50,576 nucleotides of DNA from an uncultured Clostridia bacterium (lineage in GTDB: Bacteria; Bacillota; Clostridia; Oscillospirales; Oscillospiraceae): positions 1-50,576 of the forward strand of contig CAMHMK010000003.1 in the NCBI GenBank assembly GCA_946186225.1, written 5' to 3'. This document shows positions 15,814 to 26,912 of this stretch, piece after piece (position 1 is the first letter of the stretch; the number at the start of each line of letters is the position of its first letter). The notes below the pieces were generated by a model that saw nothing but the letters and a program-made list of their open reading frames with translations, did no database searches and was not told the DNA's origin. Made by a program: the position numbers and the translations under genes.

Positions 15814-16644
15814 CTAAATCGCGACTGGTATTTTCCCCTCGAAGGGATGATATTGATAGTTCTCCACCGAAAAGCTTTCTTTGGTGAAGGCATAGAAGTC
15901 TGTGACGGTCGGGTCCAGACGGACCGTCGGGGCCGGGAAGGGCTCCAGGGCTAGCATCTGTTCCACCATCGGGATGTGGCGGTCGTAGATGTGGCAGTCG
16001 GCGATGACATGGACCAGCTCACCCGGGATCAGGCCGGAGACCTGTGCAAACATGCACACGAGGGCGGCATATTGGACGACGTTCCAATTGTTCGCGGTCA
16101 GCATGTCCTGGGAGCGCTGGTTCAGGATCGCATTGAGCCGGTTCCCGCTGACGTTGAAGGTCATGGAGTAGGCGCAGGGATAGAGGCCCATTTCATGCAG
16201 GTCCGCGAAGTTGTACATACTGGTAAGGATGCGGCGGCTCTGAGGATTGTGCTTCAGATCGTAGAGGACCCGGTCCACCTGGTCGAAGTCGCCCTCAGGG
16301 TAATGGTGCTTCTGGGCGAGCTGATAGCCATAGGCCTTGCCGATGGTGCCATTCTCATCCGCCCAGCTGTCCCAGATGTGACTGGAGAGCAGGCGGACAT
16401 CATTGGATTTTTTCTGCCAGATCCAAAGAAGCTCGTCGATCGCGGATTTCCAGTAGGTGCGGCGGAGCGTCATCAGCGGGAATTCTTTTTGCAGGTCGTA
16501 GCGGTTGACCACGCCAAAGAGCTTGATCGTGTGGGCGGGGGTCCCGTCCTCCCAGTGGGGCCGTACGGGCAGGTCGTCATCCCGGACGCCGCGAGCCAGA
16601 ATGCTCCGGCAGGTTTCCAGGTAGACCTGATCGGCATAACTCAT
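15814..16644 (-). CDS. thyA: Thymidylate synthase
   Basis: 276 aa. Makes dTMP from dUMP with methylene-tetrahydrofolate. The nucleophile cysteine is in LYPCAYSMTFNV, the arginine in NQRSQDML, the dUMP-binding Asn in NWNVVQYA, and the HxY in DCHIYDRHI. The residue after the catalytic Cys is Ala where most ThyA proteins have His, and the insert lengths differ from the E. coli enzyme, so this is a divergent Clostridial ThyA clade. It is co-transcribed with folA. Confidence 0.94.
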   Translation of the reverse strand: MSYADQVYLETCRSILARGVRDDDLPVRPHWEDGTPAHTIKLFGVVNRYDLQKEFPLMTLRRTYWKSAIDELLWIWQKKSNDVRLLSSHIWDSWADENGTIGKAYGYQLAQKHHYPEGDFDQVDRVLYDLKHNPQSRRILTSMYNFADLHEMGLYPCAYSMTFNVSGNRLNAILNQRSQDMLTANNWNVVQYAALVCMFAQVSGLIPGELVHVIADCHIYDRHIPMVEQMLALEPFPAPTVRLDPTVTDFYAFTKESFSVENYQYHPFEGKIPVAI

Positions 16645-16673
16645 GGAGCTTCCCTCCTGTCTGTGTGAAAGAA

Positions 16674-18272
16674 TCAGGGTTCTGTGGACGCGGTCTCCGC
16701 CGGCTCGGTCTCCTGGGCCGTCAGGATCTCATAGGAGGTGCTGGCGTCGGAGAGGGTCCGGCCGCCGGAGAGGTGGAAGACGTTGTCCACCGCCGGCTGG
16801 AGGCTGGATATCGCGCCGCGGTTTGCCATGACCGCATAGGATTTGAAGAGCAGCGGGCAGAAATACCCCTGCTCCATGACGTTTCGGTAGAGGTCGTAGC
16901 AGTTGCCGGAGTTTTCCAGGGCCGCAGCGCAGAGCTCCGTCATTGCCCCGCTCTGGATGCCACCGTAGCTGAGCGCACCGTATGGCTTGAAGAACTCGCT
17001 CAGATCGAAGCTGGCGGAAAGGCGGGTCTCGCCGATGAAGCAGTCAAACTGGCCGGCAAGCAGGCGATACTGATAGGTCTCATAGTCCACAGAGCTGACC
17101 TCGATGCGGACACCGGCCTCGGAGAGCATCTCGGCAATGCGGTGGGCCGTCTCGACCCGTTTGGGGTCCGCCGAGCAGACCAGAAGGGTCCCCACATAGT
17201 CCGGCGAGATATTTGCCTTTGCCTTTGCGGCAGAAAAAGCGATGCGGTCGTATTGGTAGGCCTCGGCAAGATTCTGATCATAGAGCCTGCTCTCCGGAGA
17301 ACAGGGCAGGCAGGCCGCCTTGGCAAAGCCCTTGAAGATCGAGGTCGTGATGGCGGAGCGGTCGATGATGTGGGTGACGCCGGCGCGGAATTCCCGGTTG
17401 ACGAACATTCCGGCGGCGCAGTTAAAGCCAATGTACTGCATCGTCGTGGTGGGGCAGTCCCAGAGCTCGAAATCGCACCGGTAGCCCACTGCCGTGGGCG
17501 AGTTCAGATCGGCACAGACCAAACTGGTTGCGCCAAACTCGAAGCTGTCGCGGATCTCGGTGGGGTTTCTGGCCGCAGAGAGCGTGATGCGGCTGTACTC
17601 GACCGGTGCAGACCGGTCTTGCCACCAGGATCTGCTGCGCACGAGCGCATCTGAGGCAAACACGTAGGGCCCAGAGCCGATGGGGCGGTTTTCCTGGACC
17701 GTCGACGCCTGCACGATCGGGACGTCCAGCAGCAGGGGAAGGTTTTCGTAAGGGGAATAAAGCGTGATCAGCAGGGTCTTTTGATCCTTCGCCTCGATGG
17801 CGGCCACTCTGGAAAATCGGGTGCCGTAATAGGCGCTGTCCCGGGCCGCTTCCAGGGACGCCGCCGCATCCGCAGCGGTCACGGGACTTCCGTCAGAGAA
17901 TACGGCGTCGGCACAGATTGTGAACACATAGTGCTTTCCGTCCTCGCTGACGGCGAAGCTGTCACACAGAACGGGCTCGGCCTCAAACTGGCCGCTCAGA
18001 ACAAAGAGCCCCTCGTAGACCAGGGACAGGACGGGGCGGTTGGTGATGCAGGTGCAGGAATAGGGATTGAAGCCATAGGCGGGAACATAGACAAGGCCGA
18101 AATCCTTCGGCTTCTCCAGGTTACTGCTCGGCTCGGTCACGGCAATGACCTCGTTTTCGGCGGCAGTCGTCGTTTCGGGCTCTGCGGCGCCGGTTTCGGT
18201 TTTGGCCGGACCCGTCCCGCAGGCGCTGAGCAGGAGCGTCAACGAGAGCAGCAGACAGAACATACGTTTCAT
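16674..18272 (-). CDS. Oligopeptide-type ABC transporter substrate-binding lipoprotein
   Basis: 532 aa. A lipoprotein signal is clear: MKRMFCLLLSLTLLLSAC with lipobox LLSAC, followed by a Thr/Glu-rich linker. The body fits family-5 solute-binding proteins (VLCDSFAVSEDGKHYVFTIC..., AVFSDGSPVTAADA, ENRPIGSGPYVFA, NREFRAGVTHIIDRSAI). The ATG at 18272 overlaps the pgeF stop (ATGA), which rules out the longer ORF in the track. No permease or ATPase genes are nearby, so it is an orphan binding protein between pgeF and thyA; its ligand is unknown. Confidence 0.85.
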   Translation of the reverse strand: MKRMFCLLLSLTLLLSACGTGPAKTETGAAEPETTTAAENEVIAVTEPSSNLEKPKDFGLVYVPAYGFNPYSCTCITNRPVLSLVYEGLFVLSGQFEAEPVLCDSFAVSEDGKHYVFTICADAVFSDGSPVTAADAAASLEAARDSAYYGTRFSRVAAIEAKDQKTLLITLYSPYENLPLLLDVPIVQASTVQENRPIGSGPYVFASDALVRSRSWWQDRSAPVEYSRITLSAARNPTEIRDSFEFGATSLVCADLNSPTAVGYRCDFELWDCPTTTMQYIGFNCAAGMFVNREFRAGVTHIIDRSAITTSIFKGFAKAACLPCSPESRLYDQNLAEAYQYDRIAFSAAKAKANISPDYVGTLLVCSADPKRVETAHRIAEMLSEAGVRIEVSSVDYETYQYRLLAGQFDCFIGETRLSASFDLSEFFKPYGALSYGGIQSGAMTELCAAALENSGNCYDLYRNVMEQGYFCPLLFKSYAVMANRGAISSLQPAVDNVFHLSGGRTLSDASTSYEILTAQETEPAETASTEP

Positions 18273-19075
18273 GCATCGCCCTCCCTTCCGTGCAGGACGA
18301 TCACAGCGGCCTGAGAGCCGCGGGCGTTGCCGGTAAGCCGGTGGGACCAGAAGCGGTCCGGCTGGCAACGGGTGCAATCGCAGCTCAGGTCGATATTCCG
18401 GACGCCGCAGCGGCGGAGCCACAGGGCGTTGAGCCGCTTGAGATCCGGGAAGTACTTCTCCCCTGCCGGACGGATCAGAGGCTCAGCCTCCGGGCCGAGT
18501 CCGGCGACGATGGCCTCGGGCACGTTGGCGTCGGTCTCGAAGCAGCAGGGGCCGATGCATGGGCCGATGGCAGCCTCCAGGTCGGCAGGCTCGGTGCCGA
18601 AGTCGCGGTGCATGGCTTCCACGCAGCGCATGGCGATGCCGCGTGCCGTTCCGCGCCAGCCAGCATGGACCGCAGCCACGACGTGACGGACCGGATCGTG
18701 CAGGAGGATCGGCGTGCAGTCCGCGGCAAAGCAGACCAGGGCGACCCCCAGCTCGTCGGTATAGATGCCGTCGCGCTCGGGCTCGACCTCTCGGAACAGT
18801 CCCCAGCCGCGGTCGGCTGCGCCAACGCGGGCGACGATGTCCGTGTGCGTCTGGTGGGTAAAGACGGTCTGCTCGGGTGTAAATCCGACGGCCTGACCCA
18901 GACGGCGGTAGTTTTCATAGACGTTGTTCCAGTCGTCTCCGCGGTGGACGCCCAGGTTCAGGGAGGACAGATGACCCACGGAAACGCCGCCGCGGCGGGT
19001 CGTAAAGCAGTGACTCACGCCGGCGGAGAAGACGTCGGAGGTCAGGTATTCCGGTTGAAGATGGATGGTAAACAA
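18269..19075 (-). CDS. pgeF: Peptidoglycan editing factor / purine nucleoside phosphorylase (laccase domain)
   Basis: 268 aa YfiH/PgeF family protein. Zn-binding residues are visible in FTHQTHTDIV, CFAADCTPILL and VHAGWRGTARGI, plus the GPCIGPCCFE and SCDCTRCQPDRFWSHR motifs. Family members cleave adenosine and other purine nucleosides and influence muropeptide composition. The TTG at 19075 is preferred, with GGGGAG 8 nt upstream, because the longer track ORF runs back into secA. It lies 16 nt after secA and overlaps the next gene by 4 nt. Confidence 0.9.
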   Translation of the reverse strand: MFTIHLQPEYLTSDVFSAGVSHCFTTRRGGVSVGHLSSLNLGVHRGDDWNNVYENYRRLGQAVGFTPEQTVFTHQTHTDIVARVGAADRGWGLFREVEPERDGIYTDELGVALVCFAADCTPILLHDPVRHVVAAVHAGWRGTARGIAMRCVEAMHRDFGTEPADLEAAIGPCIGPCCFETDANVPEAIVAGLGPEAEPLIRPAGEKYFPDLKRLNALWLRRCGVRNIDLSCDCTRCQPDRFWSHRLTGNARGSQAAVIVLHGREGDA

Positions 19076-19091
19076 GGCTCCCTCTCCCCTG

Positions 19092-21860
<2,769 letters not shown>

Positions 21861-21921
21861 AGCATGTCCTTTCTGTGCGGGGCGATGCGCCCCGTCGGCT
21901 TCTTTGTCAGAAATCTGATTT

Positions 21922-21927
21922 ATTATA
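21922..21927 (-). promoter_or_regulatory. Probable -10 box for secA
   Basis: TATAAT on the minus strand about 60 bp before the secA start. The -35 position (a T-rich stretch) is not a good match, so the promoter is tentative. Confidence 0.45.
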
Positions 21928-21976
21928 TCACACTGTTCTGCATAAAAAAAGTCTTTTTTCTTGATTTTCCGAACTT

Positions 21977-22438
21977 TCACCGAAGCTGCGCTTCCATCAG
22001 CCGGGACAGATCCTCGAACCGGCTCCTTGCAGCGCGCTCCATCCGGGAAAAGGTATCGGCCCATTCGGAGAATTCACGTTCCAGGGCGGCAAACGACTTG
22101 GCCGCCTGCTGCTGGCGCAGGCAGGCCTGACGCAGCGCCTCCGGAAGGTCCCGCGGCAGCGGCTCGATCTTCGGCATGAGGCGCAGGCGCCGCCCGGTCA
22201 GCAGATAATGAAGGGCCGTCAGTTCCCGAGCGCCGGCGTCATTCTGCGCTGCCATGCGGGAGAGTCTGCCTCCGTCCCGGCCGCCGAATCTACGGGAGAG
22301 TTGCCGCAGCTCCGCCGCATTCTGCTTCTGGTCGAGGATCGCCTGCTCCAGCCGTTCCGGCAGAAGTGCCTGCTCCGCGTTGAGCAGACCGGGACCCCGG
22401 ACCCGGTTCCAGATCTCCAGCTCTGTTTCACGGTTCAT
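21977..22438 (-). CDS. Helical protein of unknown function, possibly ferritin-like fold
   Basis: 153 aa from ATG 22438 (AAAGGTGG upstream); the GTG in the track lies within that site. The protein is almost all predicted helix and rich in Arg, Glu and Leu ([20 protein letters not shown]..., [16 protein letters not shown], ...). Clostridial proteins with a similar LLTGR segment before a proline break are annotated as ferritin-like, but no diiron ligands (ExxH pairs) are visible here, so iron binding is unlikely. It sits alone between the secA promoter and the HtrA-like terminator. Confidence 0.6.
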   Translation of the reverse strand: MNRETELEIWNRVRGPGLLNAEQALLPERLEQAILDQKQNAAELRQLSRRFGGRDGGRLSRMAAQNDAGARELTALHYLLTGRRLRLMPKIEPLPRDLPEALRQACLRQQQAAKSFAALEREFSEWADTFSRMERAARSRFEDLSRLMEAQLR

Positions 22439-22497
22439 ACAACGCACCACCTTTCATGGCAGTCTATGCAGAACCCGCTCCGGCTGTGATTCGTCAG

Positions 22498-22528
22498 AAA
22501 ACCGGCGCGCCCGGAGGGGTGCGCCGGT
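22498..22528 (-). terminator. Terminator of the RR-HK-HtrA-like operon
   Basis: ACCGGCGC and GCGCCGGT (22501-22508 and 22521-22528) flank a C/G-rich loop. On the minus strand the stem is followed by TTTTCTG. It lies just after the stop of the HtrA-like gene. Confidence 0.75.
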
Positions 22529-22541
22529 GCAGAGCTGCGCG

Positions 22542-23801
22542 CTAGGCTTGGTTCACGGAAATTCTTGCGTAATAGTACACGCCGCTGCGGTAGATCGTCA
22601 ATACGACGTGACCGGTCGGAACGGCTTCGGCCAGGGCTTTCTCATACTCGTCTATGGTCGAAACCGCGGTGCCGTTGACCTCGGTAATCACGTCGTTGAC
22701 CGCGAGATATCCGTAGGCCGGAGAGCCTGGGCTGATCTGGGTGATCCACAGCCTGCCGGGGAAGCGGTAGTAGCTGATCATGCCGGAGGAGATCTCCTCC
22801 ACGCGAAGACCGATCCCGTCGTAGGCGTCGGCATGCAGGGTCAGGGCGTCCACCTCGCGCTGGAGATCTGCCGAGCTGAGGGCGAAGCAGGGGTCTGTTT
22901 TACCGCTGAGCAGCCACTGCGAGATCGGCGTTGTCAGGCCGGTGAGCCTGCCCTTTTCGTCAAAGACGGGAATGCCTCCGCCCTCACTCTGGCGGGGCGA
23001 GGAGGTCAAAAGGAGACGGTAGCTCTCCCCTTCCAGTTCGCTGGTCTGGACGGCGGAGATCATGCCCTCGCTCAGGACGTTTGGCATGGTGCTGCCATAG
23101 GGATTGCTGATCAGATAGACCCGCTGGCCGACGCTGACGTCGTCAGTGGAGAAGGTTACCGGAGTCAGCCCGCTGGCCTCCGCCTTGAGCAGCGTCAATC
23201 CGGTGACCCGGTCGCTGTCCACACGGCGGGCGAGGCAGGTGCTGCCGTCGGAGAAGACGGCGGAGAATTCCGAGATGCCGCCGAGTTCAGAGACCGCCGT
23301 GAGCAGATAGCCGTCCTCAGAGAGGACAATTCCGGTCAGGCTGTAGGTTCCGTAATAGGTGGAGACCTCCAGACAGACCACGGAGCGGGAGATGTTCCGA
23401 TAGAGCTCGGTCGCAGTATCTGCCGAGGCAGCGGCGTCTCCCTGTGCCAGATGCAGGCGGATGGGATTCTCCGGGGATTGGGCCGTCTGGGCCGCCGAAT
23501 CCACGCCGTTGGAAACCGGCAGATCGCGGACGGTATCTGTGCCGGAGATGTGCTTTTGCTCCTGCAGATGGAGACTCCAGCCCCCCTCATTGTGCTCCAA
23601 GCGAATGTTCAGGACCGTGGCCGCAACAGCGACCGAGCAGATGGCGATCACCGCCAGCCCGAACAGGACCCACAGCCAGACGTAGCTGCGCTTGGGTCTC
23701 GGGCGCACGGCGGTCCCGTAGCTGTCCTCCGGTGCGGAGCGAGTCTCCGCCTCAGGCATCTCGAGGACCTCCGCCTCCATCGGCGTTCTTTTGTCATTCA
23801 A
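22542..23801 (-). CDS. HtrA-like membrane-anchored pseudo-protease with PDZ domain
   Basis: 419 aa. A cytoplasmic N-terminus of about 40 residues, one membrane helix (about 41-63), a trypsin-like domain (about 130-320) and a PDZ domain (about 328-415, ITQISPGSPAYGYLAVNDVI). The fold landmarks of HtrA are there (LTGIVLSEDGYLLTA, VGQRVYLISNPYG, EGMISAVQ), but the catalytic triad is not: the His position in TNNHV reads TAVS (Ser171), the Asp position of DLAVLK reads GLTLLK (Gly201), and GNSGG reads SEGGG (Gly274). It is therefore probably an extracytoplasmic binding or sensing protein. It overlaps the histidine kinase gene by 8 nt, so it may work with that sensor. Confidence 0.85.
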   Translation of the reverse strand: MNDKRTPMEAEVLEMPEAETRSAPEDSYGTAVRPRPKRSYVWLWVLFGLAVIAICSVAVAATVLNIRLEHNEGGWSLHLQEQKHISGTDTVRDLPVSNGVDSAAQTAQSPENPIRLHLAQGDAAASADTATELYRNISRSVVCLEVSTYYGTYSLTGIVLSEDGYLLTAVSELGGISEFSAVFSDGSTCLARRVDSDRVTGLTLLKAEASGLTPVTFSTDDVSVGQRVYLISNPYGSTMPNVLSEGMISAVQTSELEGESYRLLLTSSPRQSEGGGIPVFDEKGRLTGLTTPISQWLLSGKTDPCFALSSADLQREVDALTLHADAYDGIGLRVEEISSGMISYYRFPGRLWITQISPGSPAYGYLAVNDVITEVNGTAVSTIDEYEKALAEAVPTGHVVLTIYRSGVYYYARISVNQA

Positions 23802-25263
23802 TTGGATTCACCACACTTTGTCTGTGTCTTTCGTCAGGGTTGGCCGTTTTCGGCATCGTGAATGAGAATTCCGTCACGCCGTCGCGGCTCGTCACATAGA
23901 TATCCTCCTCGTGGCCGAGGATGATGGTTTTTACGATATAAAGTCCCAGTCCCCAGCCGTCGCGGTCCACGGAGCGGCTCTTGTCCGTCTTGTGGAAGCG
24001 GTCAAAGACCAGGGGAAGCTCCTCGGCCGGGATCGTCGGCCCGGTATTGGAGACGGAGACCAGGTATTTTCCGCCCTTCGCCTCCTTGACGCACAGCCCC
24101 AGCGTACCGCCCGTGGGGCAGAACTTAACCGCGTTGTCGATCAGGTTATAGACCACCTGCGTGATGGCGTCCGGGTCGGCCAGGGAGAGCGCGCCGGCGT
24201 CGGGCAAGTTGGTTTCGACGTTGAGACCCTTGCCGTTGATCTTCTGCTCGAAGCTCAGCAGGACCTCGCCCACGACCTGACAGAGGTCAAAGGTCCGCTT
24301 GCGCGAAGCCGGAATGCCCTTATCCTGGATGCGAGAGATCTCGAGCATGCTTCGCACCAGGCGGGACAGGCGCTTGACCTCGCCGGAGATGAGCTCCATA
24401 TATTTTCGGTGCTGCTCCGTCGGGATCGTCCCGTCGAGCATGCCGTCCATATAGCCGGAGATCGTGGTCATCGGTGTTTTGAGTTCGTGGCTGACATTCG
24501 CCACAAATTCCTCGCGCTTGCGCTCGGACTGGGCCAGGGCACGGGACATGTTGTTAAAGGCAACGGCCAGCTCGTTGAGCTCCTCGGTATCGGTCTCACT
24601 GGTCGGGATGCGGACGTCCATCTGCCCGTGCGCCATCCGGCGGGCGGCGGCTGTCATCAGCTTGATGGGCTTGGTCTGCCGCCGGACGAGCCACCAGACG
24701 ATCGGGATGGACAGGAGCATGACCATGAGCATTACGATCAGATTAAGCCGGAAGCTCCCGCTCATGCGGTTGAGAATTCGCGCGGTGGAGACCGAGGCGA
24801 TCACATAGCCGGGATTGCCGCCGCTGTCGGTCACGAGCTTCACGGCCGCCATGCGCGTATCGTCGTAGCATTCCAGGCGGACCTTCGCCGCAAAGCCGAT
24901 TTCGGAGGACTTGGCCAGGTCCAGGAAGGAGATTGGAAGCTGACTGCCCAGGTGCTCGCAGGTCTGCAGCCCGCAGGAGCAGGCGGTGACGACGCCGTTT
25001 TCATCGCAGACGATCGTATCCTTGCCGGTGGCGCGGGTCGTGTAGTTGAGCTGGATGCGAATCTGCTGACGATTCTGGACATTGGACGCAGGCAGAAAGC
25101 TCAAAACGCCGGACTCAGCCTCCACCACGTTTGCAAGCTCGCTCCGCGTCAGATCCAGGGACGCGCGGTAGTAGATGAACTGCGTGGCGGCGGAGAGTAT
25201 GAGGATGGTCAGGAAGATGAGACAAAGCGTCAGAACGATCTGGCTCGAAAAGCTCCGCTTCAC
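23794..25263 (-). CDS. Membrane sensor histidine kinase
   Basis: 489 aa. TM1 about 8-32, an extracytoplasmic domain about 33-170, TM2 about 172-193, HAMP, then the HisKA motif FVANVSHELKTPMTTI with phospho-accepting His259. The ATPase boxes are NLIDNAVKF (N), WGLGLYIVK (G) and an F-box FDRFHKTDKSRS. The sensor domain has a Cys/His cluster, C86 and C95SC97GLQTC102EH104, which could bind metal or be redox-active. It is co-transcribed with the response regulator (3-nt gap) and the pseudo-HtrA gene (overlap). The layout resembles PhoR/ResE-type cell-envelope sensors; the signal is unknown. Confidence 0.92.
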   Translation of the reverse strand: MKRSFSSQIVLTLCLIFLTILILSAATQFIYYRASLDLTRSELANVVEAESGVLSFLPASNVQNRQQIRIQLNYTTRATGKDTIVCDENGVVTACSCGLQTCEHLGSQLPISFLDLAKSSEIGFAAKVRLECYDDTRMAAVKLVTDSGGNPGYVIASVSTARILNRMSGSFRLNLIVMLMVMLLSIPIVWWLVRRQTKPIKLMTAAARRMAHGQMDVRIPTSETDTEELNELAVAFNNMSRALAQSERKREEFVANVSHELKTPMTTISGYMDGMLDGTIPTEQHRKYMELISGEVKRLSRLVRSMLEISRIQDKGIPASRKRTFDLCQVVGEVLLSFEQKINGKGLNVETNLPDAGALSLADPDAITQVVYNLIDNAVKFCPTGGTLGLCVKEAKGGKYLVSVSNTGPTIPAEELPLVFDRFHKTDKSRSVDRDGWGLGLYIVKTIILGHEEDIYVTSRDGVTEFSFTMPKTANPDERHRQSVVNPIE

Positions 25264-25266
25264 GGC

Positions 25267-25956
25267 CTATACCACCTCGAATTTATAGCCCACGCCCCAG
25301 ACGGTCTTGAGCGACCACTGGTCGGAAACGCCCTCCAGCTTCTCGCGGAGGCGCTTGATGTGGACGTCCACGGTGCGGGTATCGCCGAAGTAGTCGAAGC
25401 CCCAGACCTCGTCAAGCAGCTTGTTGCGCTGGTAGACCCGGTTCGGCGTGGAGGCCAGGTGGTAGAGCAGCTCCATTTCCTTCGGGGGGGTGGGGATCTT
25501 CTTGCCATCCACGGTCAGTTCAAAGGAATCCATGTCGATGATGAGCTTGTCGAAGACCAGTCGCTTATTCTCCTTTTCCGGCGCTGCGCCGCTGCGGCGC
25601 AGGACCGCCTCGATGCGGGCCAGAACCTCGCGCATCTCAAAGGGCTTCGTGATGTAGTCGTCCGCGCCCTGCTTGAGCCCGGTCACCTTGTCGTCGAGCT
25701 CTCCCTTGGCGGTGAGCATGATCACCGGGGTCTTGGACTCGGAGCGGATGGTCCGGCAGACAGCCCAGCCGTCCATCACGGGCAGCATCAGGTCCAGCAG
25801 GACCAGGTCAGGCCGGAATCGGCGGAACTGCTCCACGCCCTGCCCTCCGTCGGAGGCGATTTGCACCTCGTATTTCTCTTTTTCCAGATAGAGCCGAAGC
25901 AGATCGGCAATATTGGCGTCGTCTTCCACGATCAGAATTTTGGTTGCCACAGTCAT
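25267..25956 (-). CDS. OmpR/PhoB-family response regulator
   Basis: 229 aa. The receiver domain has the acidic pair EDD near the start, phospho-acceptor Asp55 in LVLLDLMLPVMDG, Thr in MLTAKGE and Lys in DDYITKPF. The C-terminal winged helix is of the OmpR type (PPKEMELLYHLASTPNRVYQ, GDTRTVDVHIKRLREKL, VWGVGYKFE). It starts at ATG 25956 after AAGGGAG. It is the first gene of the operon with the histidine kinase and the pseudo-HtrA protein, and a TATAAT lies about 35 bp upstream on the minus strand. Confidence 0.93.
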   Translation of the reverse strand: MTVATKILIVEDDANIADLLRLYLEKEKYEVQIASDGGQGVEQFRRFRPDLVLLDLMLPVMDGWAVCRTIRSESKTPVIMLTAKGELDDKVTGLKQGADDYITKPFEMREVLARIEAVLRRSGAAPEKENKRLVFDKLIIDMDSFELTVDGKKIPTPPKEMELLYHLASTPNRVYQRNKLLDEVWGFDYFGDTRTVDVHIKRLREKLEGVSDQWSLKTVWGVGYKFEVV

Positions 25957-26065
25957 TACTCCCTTCGATTCCGATTATTTCTTTGTTTATTATAGCGCGT
26001 CTTTTCCCAAATCGGTGAATATTTTGTAAAAGTTGCCGTGAAAAATCATGAACGAACGGTATTGC

Positions 26066-26094
26066 TTGCATTTTTTCGGCGGCTACGATATAAT
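26066..26094 (+). promoter_or_regulatory. Promoter of ymdB-yhaO-yhaN
   Basis: TTGCAT (26066-26071), 17-bp spacer, TATAAT (26089-26094), 23 bp before the ymdB-like start codon. It is divergent from the response regulator gene. Confidence 0.85.
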
Positions 26095-26117
26095 AGAACC
26101 GAAAGGCTGGTGAAACT

Positions 26118-26912
26118 ATGAGTTTTCGGGTTATGGCCGTGGGGGACGTCTGCGGCGATGCCGGCGTAAACCTGGTTCAGAAGGCGCTGCGGCGGCTCAA
26201 GCGGGAGCACGCGGTCGATTTTTGCGTGGTCAACGGTGAAAACGCCGCCACGGTGGGCATTCTGCCCCGCCAGGCCGACGCCATCCTGGACGCTGGCGCG
26301 GACGTCATCACCCTGGGAAACCACAGCTACAACCGCAGGGAAATCGTTCCCTATCTGGACGACAGCCGCTACATTCTGCGGCCTGCCAACGACTCTCCCC
26401 TCTTCCCCGGGCGGGGGCTCGGAGTCTACGATACGAAGATCGGGCCGATTACGGTGCTGAATCTGATTGGCCGCTGCAACATGGCCTTTGGGCCGGACAA
26501 CCCCTTTTTGCTGGTGGAAAAGCTGCTCAAGCAGATCGACACGAAAATTACCCTGGTGGATTTCCATGCCGAGGCAAGCTCCGAGAAGCTGGCCATGGGC
26601 TGGCATCTGGACGGAAAGGTCTCGGCGGTCTGGGGCACGCATACCCATGTGCCGACGGCAGACGACATGGTCCTGCCCAAGGGGACCGGTTATGTGAGCG
26701 ATCTGGGCATGACCGGGCCAATTTACTCGATCCTCGGCATCCGACCGGAGCAGTCAGTGGCGACCTTCCGCGGCGGGCTGAGCGGCCGATATGAGAACGC
26801 CCCGGGGCCCTGCAAACTGGAGGGCGTAATCTTCACCCTGGATTCCGCCACCGGACACTGCACCGGTACAGAAAGGATTATCTATCATGATACGAATTCT
26901 TCACGCGGCTGA
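26118..26912 (+). CDS. YmdB-family metallophosphoesterase (2',3'-cyclic nucleotide phosphodiesterase type)
   Basis: 264 aa, full length for the TIGR00282/YmdB family, which hydrolyses 2',3'-cAMP and affects biofilm and motility genes in Bacillus. Metal ligands are conserved: Asp in AVGDVCGD, Glu-Asn in VVNGENAA, Asn-His in TLGNHSYN, His in VDFHAEASSEK, and the pair in WGTHTHVPTAD. It overlaps the downstream yhaO-like gene by 26 nt, so the three genes form one unit. In many Clostridia ymdB sits beside rny; here it is paired with the nuclease-like pair. Confidence 0.9.
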   Translation: MSFRVMAVGDVCGDAGVNLVQKALRRLKREHAVDFCVVNGENAATVGILPRQADAILDAGADVITLGNHSYNRREIVPYLDDSRYILRPANDSPLFPGRGLGVYDTKIGPITVLNLIGRCNMAFGPDNPFLLVEKLLKQIDTKITLVDFHAEASSEKLAMGWHLDGKVSAVWGTHTHVPTADDMVLPKGTGYVSDLGMTGPIYSILGIRPEQSVATFRGGLSGRYENAPGPCKLEGVIFTLDSATGHCTGTERIIYHDTNSSRG

